DNA of 64,000 nt from Anaerolineaceae bacterium (lineage in GTDB: Bacteria; Chloroflexota; Anaerolineae; Anaerolineales; Anaerolineaceae), in NCBI GenBank assembly GCA_002702705.1, contig PABH01000042.1, positions 1 to 64,000 of the forward strand. The letters are read 5' to 3'. A model generated the notes under the pieces. The model searched no databases. It was given only the letters and a program-made list of their open reading frames with translations, and was not told where the DNA came from. Below are positions 18,751-27,443 of the stretch, piece after piece. The stretch's first letter is position 1. Each line of letters begins with the position of its first letter. A program made the translations under genes and the position numbers.

Positions 18751-19324
18751 ATTCTTCAAATTCTTCAACCTGATAAATCGAAACATCTAGTTTTTTCTTC
18801 AACCACAGATCACCACTAGCACCCATTTTATGACATAAGGCTGTTAAAAAAGAGTCAACCTCAGGAATTTGCTCCCAAACCTGGGGCAAAAATGTTGCCC
18901 TTCGTTTTCCATCTTCAATCACCACCCCATCCACATGGGGGCTTATTTTTTTTTGCAGTTCTTCTGGATTGGCATATTCTACCTTCACCGGTTTTGTCAG
19001 TCGGGAAATTTCAATTTTTAATTGTGCCAGTTCATGACTTTGTACAGGAGAGAAACGGTAATCTTCCAATGCAGCAGCAATTGCATGATCACGTACATCT
19101 TCAATTAAAGGTTGATAAGCCGTTAAGGTACCAATACATCCACGAAGCTGCCCGGATGTTTTTTTTGTTAAGGTAACAAAAGATGCCCCATTTTCTCTTA
19201 AATTAGTTGATAAGTGTTGAATATCCAACCTGGGAAGGCGCTCCCCTTTTACCGCATATTCAATCGCTAATCTGGCATGCTGCAGCAATAATACTTTTTC
19301 GTCTTCTGACAGTTTGGTTCCCAT
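18749..19324 (-). CDS. amrA: AmmeMemoRadiSam system protein A (AMMECR1 domain)
   Basis: Protein of 191 residues with the AMMECR1 fold; the hallmark LRGCIGT is at about residue 60. The AmmeMemoRadiSam set normally pairs this protein with a Memo-like protein and a radical-SAM enzyme; neither is nearby. Its start lies six bases after the stop of a flavin reductase gene, so the two form an operon. The role is not established; a part in redox or nucleotide modification has been proposed for the family. Confidence 0.88.
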   Translation of the reverse strand: MGTKLSEDEKVLLLQHARLAIEYAVKGERLPRLDIQHLSTNLRENGASFVTLTKKTSGQLRGCIGTLTAYQPLIEDVRDHAIAAALEDYRFSPVQSHELAQLKIEISRLTKPVKVEYANPEELQKKISPHVDGVVIEDGKRRATFLPQVWEQIPEVDSFLTALCHKMGASGDLWLKKKLDVSIYQVEEFEE

Positions 19325-19330
19325 AAAAAA

Positions 19331-19813
19331 TTACGCTCCTAACGTATGGTATGCTCGATTGTAATATACCAGGGGTTCTCCTTCTGAGGTTTTTGAAGCA
19401 GTGACCTGCCCAATAAACATCGTCGAAGCGGGTAAATCAAATACCTGTACCACTTCGCACTCTACCCAGGCTAAGCCTCCCTTGATCAAAGGTATCTCTG
19501 TTTGTAGATAAAAAACATCAATACCTTCAAAACGATTCCCGCCTTCAGGGATCCGCCCAGCAAATTTGTCCGATAATTCATATTGATCTACGCTTAATAA
19601 ACTGACACCAAACTTGCCCGAATCTTGCACTAGATCATAAGTGCGAGTATTTTTTGCTAAAGTCACAACAACCATTGGTGGTTCAATTGATATCGAGGTG
19701 AAAGAATTAACTGTCATCCCATGAATTTTACCTTTATAAGCACTGGAGACAATCGATACTCCGGTTGTCCAATGGCGCATTACTTCTTTTAATTCTTCCG
19801 ATGAATCTTGCAT
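19331..19813 (-). CDS. Flavin reductase family protein
   Basis: Protein of 160 residues of the HpaC/flavin reductase-like fold (split barrel). It starts LKEVMRHWTTGVSIVSS, carries the FMN-binding stretch GMTVNSFTSISIEPPMVVV, and ends with the characteristic VYYNRAYHTLG. It likely reduces FMN/FAD with NAD(P)H or binds flavin as a stand-alone protein. An SD (CGGAG) lies eight bases before the ATG. It is the first gene of a unit with amrA. Confidence 0.88.
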   Translation of the reverse strand: MQDSSEELKEVMRHWTTGVSIVSSAYKGKIHGMTVNSFTSISIEPPMVVVTLAKNTRTYDLVQDSGKFGVSLLSVDQYELSDKFAGRIPEGGNRFEGIDVFYLQTEIPLIKGGLAWVECEVVQVFDLPASTMFIGQVTASKTSEGEPLVYYNRAYHTLGA

Positions 19814-19940
19814 GGTTTTTCTCCGAGTAAATAAATTCAGATTTTAATATCTGTACTATACTTAATTATAAAATGATCTCGAGCGAATACCATAAAATAA
19901 ATAAACTTGTACAATTTAGATAAAAAAGACAATATTTTAC

Positions 19941-19969
19941 TTGCAATCAAATTTTAACTAAGGTACTAT
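19941..19969 (+). promoter_or_regulatory. Promoter of the amidase / L,D-transpeptidase operon
   Basis: TTGCAA (19941-19946), 17-bp spacer, TACTAT (19964-19969). The -10 box overlaps the first in-frame ATG (19968), and the expected start of transcription (19976-19977) coincides with the second ATG at 19977. This indicates a leaderless message beginning at that codon. Confidence 0.65.
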
Positions 19970-19976
19970 GCTTAAA

Positions 19977-20756
19977 ATGATTAAAAAATCAAAATCTTCT
20001 GGTGTTAATAAAAAATCCCGTTATCAATTCCAGGTTGGGAATGCCCTATTGAGTATTACTGGTATTGCCATCCTGGCGGCTACCATTTTTACCATGTGGA
20101 CCCCAGCCAATTTATTCTCCAACCGGATGAAAAATATTTATGAGATATGGCAATCTCAGGAAACCTACACTGTACCGACACCTACCCAATCCTCACCTGC
20201 CAGAATTGGGATAGTTGCCGGACATTATGGTCATGATTCTGGAGCTGTATGTAGTGATGGGTGGACAGAGGCAGAAGCCAACTTAACAATTGCCTCCTTA
20301 GTAATGCAAAAATTAAAAGAGCGCGGTTATACCGTGGACCTTTTGGAAGAATTTGACTCTCGATTGCAACAATATAAAGGTTTGGTTTTGGTTTCCATTC
20401 ATAACGATTCGTGTGAATATGTGAATGAAGGTGCAACTGGATTTAAAGTTGCAGCCCAAAGTGCTTACCCTGAAAAATCAGACCGGCTTGAAAAATGTAT
20501 GATTCATCGTTACCAAACCATTACTGATATGTTCTTTCATGTCAATTCTGTTACACCTGACATGACCAGTTACCATACCTTTAATGAAATCCATACCGAT
20601 ACCACAGCTGCGATTATTGAGACTGGCTTTATGAATCAAGATGAAGATATACTCCGCAACCACCCCGATCTGGTTGCAGATGGCATTGTAGCTGGTATTG
20701 AATGTTATATTCACAAAGAGAACGTTCCTGATAATTACTTACAAGATACGCCATGA
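19977..20756 (+). CDS. N-acetylmuramoyl-L-alanine amidase (Amidase_3)
   Basis: Exported zinc amidase that cleaves peptide stems from peptidoglycan. A signal anchor lies at about residues 25-45 (ALLSITGIAILAATIF), then a short linker and the catalytic domain from about 75. Zn ligands are the His in IVAGHYGHDSG, the Glu in WTEAEANL, and the His in VSIHNDS; the catalytic Glu is in AAIIETGFMN. The start is set at the second ATG because the promoter -10 box covers the first. Its stop overlaps the start of the first L,D-transpeptidase (ATGA). Confidence 0.88.
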   Translation: MIKKSKSSGVNKKSRYQFQVGNALLSITGIAILAATIFTMWTPANLFSNRMKNIYEIWQSQETYTVPTPTQSSPARIGIVAGHYGHDSGAVCSDGWTEAEANLTIASLVMQKLKERGYTVDLLEEFDSRLQQYKGLVLVSIHNDSCEYVNEGATGFKVAAQSAYPEKSDRLEKCMIHRYQTITDMFFHVNSVTPDMTSYHTFNEIHTDTTAAIIETGFMNQDEDILRNHPDLVADGIVAGIECYIHKENVPDNYLQDTP

Positions 20757-21892
20757 CAATAAATAATCAACCTCCTTCAGAAGCCGAACTGGCCTTAAGA
20801 AAAGCCCGTACTGCACTACGGAATAAAAATATCAGCGAAGCTGTACATTGGGCTAATATCACCATTCAAAACGATCCCATGCAAGAGGAAGGTTGGTTAA
20901 TACTGGCTGCTTTTGCACCTCCCAAAGAAAGTATTCGTTTTCTGAGAATGGCGCTAAAAATAAATCCCAAAAGTGAACGTGCACAACAAGGGTATTTGTG
21001 GGCAAAAAAGAGGTTGAGAGCGGAACAACCAGAAACAAAATTTGAGCCAAAACCCGAATTTAATGCCAAACCAAAAAACGAACCCCTTTCAGAACCAAAA
21101 CCAATCGTTGTAAAACCGGAATCATCGGTCAATAAACCGATTCCAGAAATATTACAAGAAGCACCAAAAACCCCTTCCAAGCCAGCAAAGAAAAAAAAGA
21201 GGAGCTGGTTATTTTGGATATTACCATCGAGTTTAGTTTTGATTCTTATTTTTGTGATTGCAGCTGCATTTTTGTTTGTTCCTCAATTTGAAACCGTTTT
21301 TGCTCGACAGCCTGCCGGAGAACGACCATCTGCAGCGCTCCTCAAGGTCACTATCACACCAACTGCAACACCTACCAGTACTCCCACTGCTACTCCAACA
21401 CCAACAGCCACACCAACAAATACACCTACAGCAACACCTACCAGTACCCCTACCAATACGCCCACGCCAACCTTAATTCCTACCAATACACCACTACCTT
21501 CGCAAGATGGGGTTGTTATTCCGGAAGGGATTGAAGCAGACACCCGTTGGATCGACATTGATCTCAGCGAACAAATGGTGTATGCCTACGAGGGGAATAA
21601 GCGGGTTAATTCTTTCCTGGTCTCAACCGGCACAGCTGCCCATCCAACCGTAGTGGGACAATTCCGGATCTATGTAAAATACCGCTATGCTGATATGTCT
21701 GGCCCGGGATATTATCTGCCGGATGTGCCTTATGTAATGTACTTTTACCAGGGATATGGACTTCACGGCACATATTGGCATAGTAATTTTGGAACACCCA
21801 TGAGCCACGGCTGTGTTAACTTTGAAACTTCCGAAGCGGGATGGATTTATAATTGGGCATCCGTTGGCACCCTGGTAAATGTTCATCAGTAA
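20753..21892 (+). CDS. Membrane-anchored L,D-transpeptidase with TPR-like N-terminus
   Basis: YkuD-domain enzyme of 379 residues, expected to make 3-3 peptidoglycan cross-links or attach proteins to the wall. A cytoplasmic TPR-like region (about 5-85) and a Pro/Lys-rich stretch lead to one membrane segment at about 150-172. An outside Thr/Pro linker follows (195-248), then the catalytic domain with HGTYWH and C354 in SHGCVNF. The N-in topology with a cytoplasmic TPR is unusual for this family. It is coupled to the amidase by a 4-bp overlap and followed after 14 bp by a second L,D-transpeptidase. Confidence 0.9.
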   Translation: MTINNQPPSEAELALRKARTALRNKNISEAVHWANITIQNDPMQEEGWLILAAFAPPKESIRFLRMALKINPKSERAQQGYLWAKKRLRAEQPETKFEPKPEFNAKPKNEPLSEPKPIVVKPESSVNKPIPEILQEAPKTPSKPAKKKKRSWLFWILPSSLVLILIFVIAAAFLFVPQFETVFARQPAGERPSAALLKVTITPTATPTSTPTATPTPTATPTNTPTATPTSTPTNTPTPTLIPTNTPLPSQDGVVIPEGIEADTRWIDIDLSEQMVYAYEGNKRVNSFLVSTGTAAHPTVVGQFRIYVKYRYADMSGPGYYLPDVPYVMYFYQGYGLHGTYWHSNFGTPMSHGCVNFETSEAGWIYNWASVGTLVNVHQ

Positions 21893-21906
21893 GATAAGGG
21901 TATTTT

Positions 21907-22974
21907 GTGTTTGAACTGATAAAAAACGATCTGTTATCTCTCAGTCGTAGAGATTTTCTAAAATATAGTGGGGCTGCATTTGGATCATTATTTTTAATGC
22001 CACTCCAAGATCGAGGCTGGCTGCCAAAAAAAGTTCAACCGAATGATGGACTAACCCATGCGTACGGGCGTGTCATTTCCGAAGCATTAAATGTTTACCA
22101 AAAACCTTCTCTTGAATCCAAGTTGGTTACTACCATTTGGAAAGATGAGGTTTTACCGATTGCTGGTGTGACTATTGGAGAAGAAGAACCTGCCTATAAT
22201 CGTATATGGTATGAAATGGAAGGGGCTGGATTTGTTCATTCCGGCAGAATACAACCCGTGGATATTAACAAAAACCCTATCATCGAAAATTTACCTGAAA
22301 CGGGAAAACTAATTGAGATAACAGTTCCATATACGGATGCAATTTGGCATCCAAAATCACCACATATCATCACATACCGGCTCTATTTTGGAACCGTTTA
22401 TTGGGTTACCGAGATTGTGAAAGATCAAAAAGGGAAGGTATGGTATAAAGTTCCGGATGATAAGTGGGATATTCATTATTATGTCGATGCAGAACACGCC
22501 CATTTTATCGAGCCGGAAGAGATTACACCTCTTTCACCAAACGTCAGTCGGGAAAATAAATGGATTGAAATTCTATTAGAAGAACAAGCCGTCATCGCGT
22601 ATGAAAACGAACGGCCCATTTTTTTTGCAAGAACGGCCACCGGAGCTCGTTTCATTGATGGCGATTTTCGCACCCAACCGGGTAATTATCTCACGAATCG
22701 TAAACGCCCCAGTCGTCACATGGCTGCGGGTGATCCAGCTGCACCTAACAGTTATGATTTACCAGGGATACCCTGGATTTGTTATTTAACCGAAAGTGGT
22801 ATTTCCTTCCATGGAACCTATTGGCATAATGATTATGGAAAACCTCGCAGCCACGGCTGTATAAACCTTACCCCGGACGATGCACGTTGGGTATATCGCT
22901 GGACACTGCCAATCGTCCCCCCTGACCAGGAAATTCGCAATGCCGATCACGGCACATATGTATATATACATTAA
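21907..22974 (+). CDS. L,D-transpeptidase with Tat-like signal
   Basis: Protein of 355 residues, GTG start with AAGGG upstream. A twin-arginine signal (SRRDFLKYSGAAFGSLFL, about residues 13-30) directs export of the folded protein. The middle part (about 45-105) looks like an SH3-type domain (RVISEALNVYQKPSLES). The YkuD domain has HGTYWH and catalytic C318 in SHGCINL. It is the third gene of the amidase operon, so the three probably remodel cross-links together. Confidence 0.88.
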   Translation: MFELIKNDLLSLSRRDFLKYSGAAFGSLFLMPLQDRGWLPKKVQPNDGLTHAYGRVISEALNVYQKPSLESKLVTTIWKDEVLPIAGVTIGEEEPAYNRIWYEMEGAGFVHSGRIQPVDINKNPIIENLPETGKLIEITVPYTDAIWHPKSPHIITYRLYFGTVYWVTEIVKDQKGKVWYKVPDDKWDIHYYVDAEHAHFIEPEEITPLSPNVSRENKWIEILLEEQAVIAYENERPIFFARTATGARFIDGDFRTQPGNYLTNRKRPSRHMAAGDPAAPNSYDLPGIPWICYLTESGISFHGTYWHNDYGKPRSHGCINLTPDDARWVYRWTLPIVPPDQEIRNADHGTYVYIH

Positions 22975-23139
22975 AGAGTAAGTTTTTTTCTTCCTTCGTG
23001 TGCTTTTTTCATCATAATTATTTTTCAGTGGTTAGTTTTTTTAAAAAACTTTTCTCTTTTCATTAATAGTTTTTCACTCTTTTTAATACAGTTCATATAA
23101 TACAATGATAAACTTAACTAATAAAAATAAGGAGCGATT

Positions 23140-23565
23140 ATGTCGAAAAAAGCAGTATTTGCCGGATTAATCTTTGATGAATTTGATCGCCCTGTTGAAA
23201 TCGCATTTGTAGGACAAGATCCATGTTACGTCGTCGATGACCAGGGTTTTCGACGTCATATCATTTCAGAAACAGTTGACCGCCAGGTTTTGGATCAAAT
23301 GATGGAAATGGTTGAAGGCAATGAAGATGCCATCACGGATCAAACAGCCAAGATGTTGGGACAGGATGACATCTTTACACGGGCGATGATCGCTAATCAA
23401 ATCAAACAAATGGATAAACAATTCGATCAACTTCTTCAAACTGGCATCCCTGAAGATGCGCGAGCATATATGGGGATGATGGGATTTAAAATTATTATTG
23501 ATGTGCACGGCAACGTGATTAATGTCTTTCAGCCCGGAATGGGCATTGAAGGTGATGAAGATTAA
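23140..23565 (+). CDS. Hypothetical protein, 141 residues
   Basis: I do not recognise the family. The protein is soluble and acidic, with a short beta-rich start (KAVFAGLIFDEFDRPVEIAF), a central helical part rich in Met, Gln and Asp, and a C-terminal segment GFKIIIDVHGNVINVFQPGM. A clear SD (AAGGAGC) and a TATAAT-like box upstream (near 23095) support expression. It is followed by a GNRA-loop hairpin (CACCGAAAGGTG) and the CnoX-like gene, possibly in the same transcript. Confidence 0.7.
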   Translation: MSKKAVFAGLIFDEFDRPVEIAFVGQDPCYVVDDQGFRRHIISETVDRQVLDQMMEMVEGNEDAITDQTAKMLGQDDIFTRAMIANQIKQMDKQFDQLLQTGIPEDARAYMGMMGFKIIIDVHGNVINVFQPGMGIEGDED

Positions 23566-23625
23566 CCACCGAAAGGTGATAATATAAATTCACCTAAAAT
23601 ATGAAAACGCTATTAAAATAAGATT

Positions 23626-23651
23626 GGTGCAATTACCTGCACCCCATTTTT
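23626..23651 (+). terminator. Weak hairpin between hypothetical gene and cnoX-like gene
   Basis: GGTGCA/TGCACC (23626-23631, 23638-23643) followed by a short T tract. It may be a weak terminator or attenuator within the pair. Confidence 0.4.
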
Positions 23652-23704
23652 GATTAAGAACCATAGGATAGGTTTACCAAAATTCCTGGTAAGCGGAGAA
23701 AACT

Positions 23705-24538
23705 ATGACCTCAGATTATATTATTGAAGTAAATGAAACCGATTTTGAGTACGAAGTTTTATCTTTTTCTCAAAACACACCCGTTGTGGTGGATTTTTGG
23801 GCCACCTGGTGTCGTCCATGCAAGACATTAAGCCCTCTGCTTGAAAATTTAGCACATGAAGCTATGGGTGCTTTTCGTTTGGCAAAAGTGGATGTGGATG
23901 AAAATCCTAATTTGGCTATCCAATTTGGTGTTCGCACAGTGCCAACCGTTAAAGCAATTAGTATGATGCAAGTGGTTGGAGAATTCGTTGGCAATCAACC
24001 AGAAGAACGTGTCCGAGCCTTTCTGGCGAAAATCACCCCGCCCAGTCAATACAGCCTGTCCATAGAAAAAGCGGAGAGTTTACTTGCAAACCAAGAATGG
24101 GAAAAGGCAGAGGAAACATTCAGTGAATTAATCGAACATCACCCTAACCAGCCTGATTTGCTTTTAGGTCTCGCCAAGGCTTCTTTAGGTTTAGGTGATG
24201 CATTTGAAGCATTATTAATCCTACGTAATTTCCCCACCAGCCGCCAATATGCCCGTGCAGAAATTCTATTACCTTATGCCGAATCGTTGGCTTATTTTAA
24301 AAAAGATCAACTTCCTCAGGAACATGATTTGGACTTTGCGTTTCAAAACGCGATCCGGTTAGCCTCAAAAGGCAATTTGCCCTCCGCCCTCGATGGTTTA
24401 TTAGATATCCTGCGCCAAGAAAAACGTTATCGGGATGGTATTGCACACAAAGTTGTATTATCCTTACTTGAATTACTAGGGGAAGAGGACCCCCTCACCC
24501 GAAATTATCGAACAGAATTAGCGACAATTCTATTCTAA
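23705..24538 (+). CDS. cnoX: CnoX-like thioredoxin with TPR tail
   Basis: Protein of 277 residues. The thioredoxin domain (1-110) has an intact WCRPC active site (C36, C39) and the cis-Pro loop VRTVPTVKA. The C-terminal half is TPR-like (SIEKAESLLANQEWEKAEE and later blocks). This architecture matches CnoX/YbbN, a chaperedoxin that protects proteins from oxidation and hands them to GroEL in other bacteria; groESL is in this window but 29 kb away. E. coli CnoX lacks CxxC, while this one keeps it, so it is probably also a reductase. SD GGAG precedes the ATG. Confidence 0.85.
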   Translation: MTSDYIIEVNETDFEYEVLSFSQNTPVVVDFWATWCRPCKTLSPLLENLAHEAMGAFRLAKVDVDENPNLAIQFGVRTVPTVKAISMMQVVGEFVGNQPEERVRAFLAKITPPSQYSLSIEKAESLLANQEWEKAEETFSELIEHHPNQPDLLLGLAKASLGLGDAFEALLILRNFPTSRQYARAEILLPYAESLAYFKKDQLPQEHDLDFAFQNAIRLASKGNLPSALDGLLDILRQEKRYRDGIAHKVVLSLLELLGEEDPLTRNYRTELATILF

Positions 24539-24552
24539 CCAATATGAGATAA

Positions 24553-24596
24553 AAAAATGCCCTCAATCGAAAAATAACGATTGAGGGCATTTTTAA
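24553..24596. terminator. Bidirectional terminator after cnoX-like gene
   Basis: A 15-bp perfect stem AAATGCCCTCAATCG/CGATTGAGGGCATTT with A- and T-runs on both sides serves this gene and the convergent lipoprotein gene. Confidence 0.88.
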
Positions 24597-24608
24597 TTCA
24601 TGTAAAAA

Positions 24609-25577
24609 TCAATTACTTAAGGTGATGACTGTCCAGGTGGTCGGATCTACCAGACTTCGGTAAGGCAAATTAGAAACCATCGACTGCTGTAATTTTTCTC
24701 CTGAATTATCATTATCCGAAACGGACAATCCAAAACCAAATTGTTTTCCACTCGATGGAGAAACACCAAATGCACTCCAAGGAATCGCAATTTCAATCCG
24801 GTAGATGCCGTCCTCTTTTGTGGAAGCAACCTTCGTGCCACTGACACCACCGGCACTACCGCTGGGGAACCATCGGAATACTTCTTTTTCACCTTCAATA
24901 CTGCCTTTACCTGGTGAAATGCCAATTTGATAATCATCATTACTTAAATAGGCAGTGTTTAAATCACCATACAAGTTGGTATCTAACAAGATCTCAATAC
25001 TATCCCCCTTATAGATGTCCATCCCGGTCGCATCCTGGACATATTTATCATCGTATACTTTGACCGCAACATAAAAATAATCATTGTCCCAGGCAGTTCG
25101 GAAAGAGGCTTCCAAATCAGCACTATCTTTCCATTCACTTTTGCCATAGACAACATAAGTCGCCGGATACTTTGTCGAATCCCACTCATCCCACACACCG
25201 TCAAAGGTTGGGGCAGTACTCATTTTTTTAGCATAGACCCATTGCCCACCTCGAATTGGCTGTGCGGTGTTGGTGGCGGCTGCCACTGTGGAGGTCGATG
25301 TGGATGCAGATGTTGCAGTTAAGACTACTGGGGTATTGGTTGCCTCAGCAGGAGCTGTCGTTGGGGCAGCAGTTTGTTCTACCTGGGTTACAACAACCAC
25401 AGGGGGGGTGATGGTCGGCGGAATTTCTCCTTCCTGAGAAAATAAGGCCGTCATCGTGTAATTTGGGGTAGGGAACAGGATTGGGGTTGGGTTTGGTTTT
25501 GCTCCCGGCATATTACAAGCACTTAAAATTAATACAACCAAGATGAATAAAACCATCATCCTTAATTTTTTCTTCAT
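24609..25577 (-). CDS. Lipoprotein with CBM9-like sugar-binding domain
   Basis: Exported lipoprotein of 322 residues with lipobox ILSAC (C21 from this start). A low-complexity Thr/Ala/Pro linker (about 30-105) carries a C-terminal CBM9-like domain beginning FDGVWDEWDSTKYPATYVV and including DDKYVQDATG, KGDSIEILLDTN and ending with IAIPWSAFG. CBM9-type domains bind sugar chain ends. The ATG used is preceded by GGAGGAAGTT; an ATG four codons upstream overlaps that SD and is rejected. Monocistronic. Confidence 0.82.
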   Translation of the reverse strand: MKKKLRMMVLFILVVLILSACNMPGAKPNPTPILFPTPNYTMTALFSQEGEIPPTITPPVVVVTQVEQTAAPTTAPAEATNTPVVLTATSASTSTSTVAAATNTAQPIRGGQWVYAKKMSTAPTFDGVWDEWDSTKYPATYVVYGKSEWKDSADLEASFRTAWDNDYFYVAVKVYDDKYVQDATGMDIYKGDSIEILLDTNLYGDLNTAYLSNDDYQIGISPGKGSIEGEKEVFRWFPSGSAGGVSGTKVASTKEDGIYRIEIAIPWSAFGVSPSSGKQFGFGLSVSDNDNSGEKLQQSMVSNLPYRSLVDPTTWTVITLSN

Positions 25578-25742
25578 AACTTCCTCCATACACTTATTCG
25601 GAACTTCTTTTTAAATTCAAAATGTTGCAACTAATATACCATCCCTGTAAAGACGGGTTTTAAGAATAATTTGTTCCAATGATTTATTAAAAAAACCTAG
25701 TCGAATCATTTCTTAACTTCTCAAAACAATTTATGTCCAATC

Positions 25743-26981
25743 TCATCCTTTTTGAAAAAAACCAATCTGTTCAATATGGTACGTCTGCGGAAAAACATCT
25801 ACGGGGGTAACTTCTACCACTTGATATCCTTGTTCAACAAATCGTTTTGCATCGCGGGCAAAGGTGGCGGTATCACAGGAAACATACACCAGTGTTTCTG
25901 GTTGTTTGTTAATGATGGCATCTAAAACTTCGGGCAGCAAACCCGCTCGAGGTGGATCGACCAACACAACATCAGCGTTTCCTTCAATACCACCAAGAAT
26001 ATCTTTCACATCTCCCATATACAAACTGATGTGATCATACTCATCCAGGTTGGCTGCGAAGTCTTCACAAGCACTTTCGGAGCTCTCCACAGCGAACACC
26101 TCTTTAAAGCGTGGCGCAAGAAAAGCTGTGAATAACCCCACACCACTGTATAGTTCAATCAAACGATCTGCCTTTTGAGGCAGGTATTTTAATACTTGAT
26201 CAACCATTTTCGCTGCCTGTTTGGTATTCACCTGAAAAAAGGATTGTGCTGAAACTTTAAATCGTTTCTCCTTCACTTGCATCACAAGATGGTCATCACC
26301 AGCCATTACGATCACCCCGGCTGGGCTGAGGTGAACGACGGAAATGGGCATATCTAATTCCATGGTGGGCAACTGATCGTGTTTTTCACTTTCAAGAATC
26401 ACCATTAAATCATCCTCTTCACCACAGCGAAAATGTACCTGTTTCAACCCGGGATAAGTTTCCAAATCAAGTGTTTGCCACAGATCAAGAATAGCGGTTT
26501 GTGGTAAATGGCATTCAGATAAGGGGACTACCTGATAATCAAAGGCAGACAAAAAACCGGTTTGGCCTTCTTCTCCCACATGAAATTGCACCGAATTTCG
26601 GTAATAAAATTCTTCATCTGCAGGGATGATGGGGCTTATATTGGGGTTTTCAAATCCACCCAGGCGCGTTAATTGATCCAAGACGATTTGTTCTTTTATT
26701 TTTAGTTGATCCCCATAGGAAATATGTTGGTAATGACAACCACCGCAAACTTCAAAATGGATACATTTAGGGCTGATACGCTGATCAGATGAGGATAATA
26801 AGGCAATTTTTTTGCCTTTCATAAAACGTTTTTTTTCAAAAACCGGCCGAATCCGTGCTTCTTCGCCCGCCAAAACAAACGGAGTGAAAACCGCCCGGCC
26901 ATCTTCCAGCCTGCCCATCACTTCTCCGCCATAGGTATACGTTTCAAACTTTACGTTGTAGTCTTTATTGTTTTTTTTCAT
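25743..26981 (-). CDS. rlmD: 23S rRNA (uracil-5-)-methyltransferase, RlmD/RumA family
   Basis: RNA methyltransferase of 412 residues. An N-terminal TRAM-like domain (about 8-60) precedes an iron-sulfur motif with C73, C79 and C82 (KCIHFEVCGGCHYQH). The SAM-binding Rossmann domain has ELYSGVGLFTAFLA and DVVLVDPPRAGL. The nucleophile is C369 in YVSCDTATFARD. It makes 5-methyluridine in 23S rRNA; whether it targets the U1939, U747 or another site cannot be told from sequence. Stand-alone gene. Confidence 0.88.
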   Translation of the reverse strand: MKKNNKDYNVKFETYTYGGEVMGRLEDGRAVFTPFVLAGEEARIRPVFEKKRFMKGKKIALLSSSDQRISPKCIHFEVCGGCHYQHISYGDQLKIKEQIVLDQLTRLGGFENPNISPIIPADEEFYYRNSVQFHVGEEGQTGFLSAFDYQVVPLSECHLPQTAILDLWQTLDLETYPGLKQVHFRCGEEDDLMVILESEKHDQLPTMELDMPISVVHLSPAGVIVMAGDDHLVMQVKEKRFKVSAQSFFQVNTKQAAKMVDQVLKYLPQKADRLIELYSGVGLFTAFLAPRFKEVFAVESSESACEDFAANLDEYDHISLYMGDVKDILGGIEGNADVVLVDPPRAGLLPEVLDAIINKQPETLVYVSCDTATFARDAKRFVEQGYQVVEVTPVDVFPQTYHIEQIGFFQKG

Positions 26982-27336
26982 ATCACACCTGTTCGCCTTC
27001 CAAAAGGATTATATCAAATCAGGCAAATATTATTCACCATAATCTTTTTTAGGGTGGTGTTTCACGAGATCTGCTTAAAAACGCTAGTTCTTTTTTATGA
27101 GCATCAGAATCGTAGATTTTTTTTATGATTTTTACTGGTTTTTAATTGATTTCTCCAGGCTATGGACAAAAGATGTGGAGGCAAAAATTGAAAACTTTTT
27201 TATCCGCTTTGCAGTATGCCGTAAACTATTTCCAAATTGCACTCGCAATACAAAGTAAAAAGCTATATAATTCAGATAAAGTCAGTATTAATTATTTACT
27301 TTAATTAAAAACTCATTAGAATTGATATTACAAATC
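26982..27336. other. AT-rich intergenic stretch upstream of the act operon
   Basis: About 350 bp between divergent genes. I see no ORF, tRNA or strong hairpin. It probably holds upstream regulatory sequence for the act operon, whose core promoter starts at 27340. Confidence 0.5.
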
Positions 27337-27374
27337 CATTTGTCAGTTCGCCGAAAGTTGTATAATGACAAATG
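27337..27374 (+). promoter_or_regulatory. act operon promoter flanked by an inverted repeat
   Basis: A perfect 9-bp inverted repeat, CATTTGTCA (27337-27345) and TGACAAATG (27366-27374), brackets the promoter. One arm contains the -35 (TTGTCA, 27340-27345), the other overlaps the end of a consensus -10 (TATAAT, 27361-27366). The 15-bp spacer is short, so an activator or DNA-bending regulator may be needed. A leader hairpin GGGTTTC/GAAACCC (27377-27383, 27403-27409) follows near the transcript start. Confidence 0.65.
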
Positions 27375-27443
27375 GGGGGTTTCCCTGTTTATTGGTATAT
27401 CTGAAACCCAATCTTCAAACCTTCCAAATCAGAGGAGAAGAAT

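Noticed and set aside
21283-21558. Gly/Val-rich minus-strand frame
   Set aside because: Antisense of the Thr/Pro linker of the first L,D-transpeptidase.
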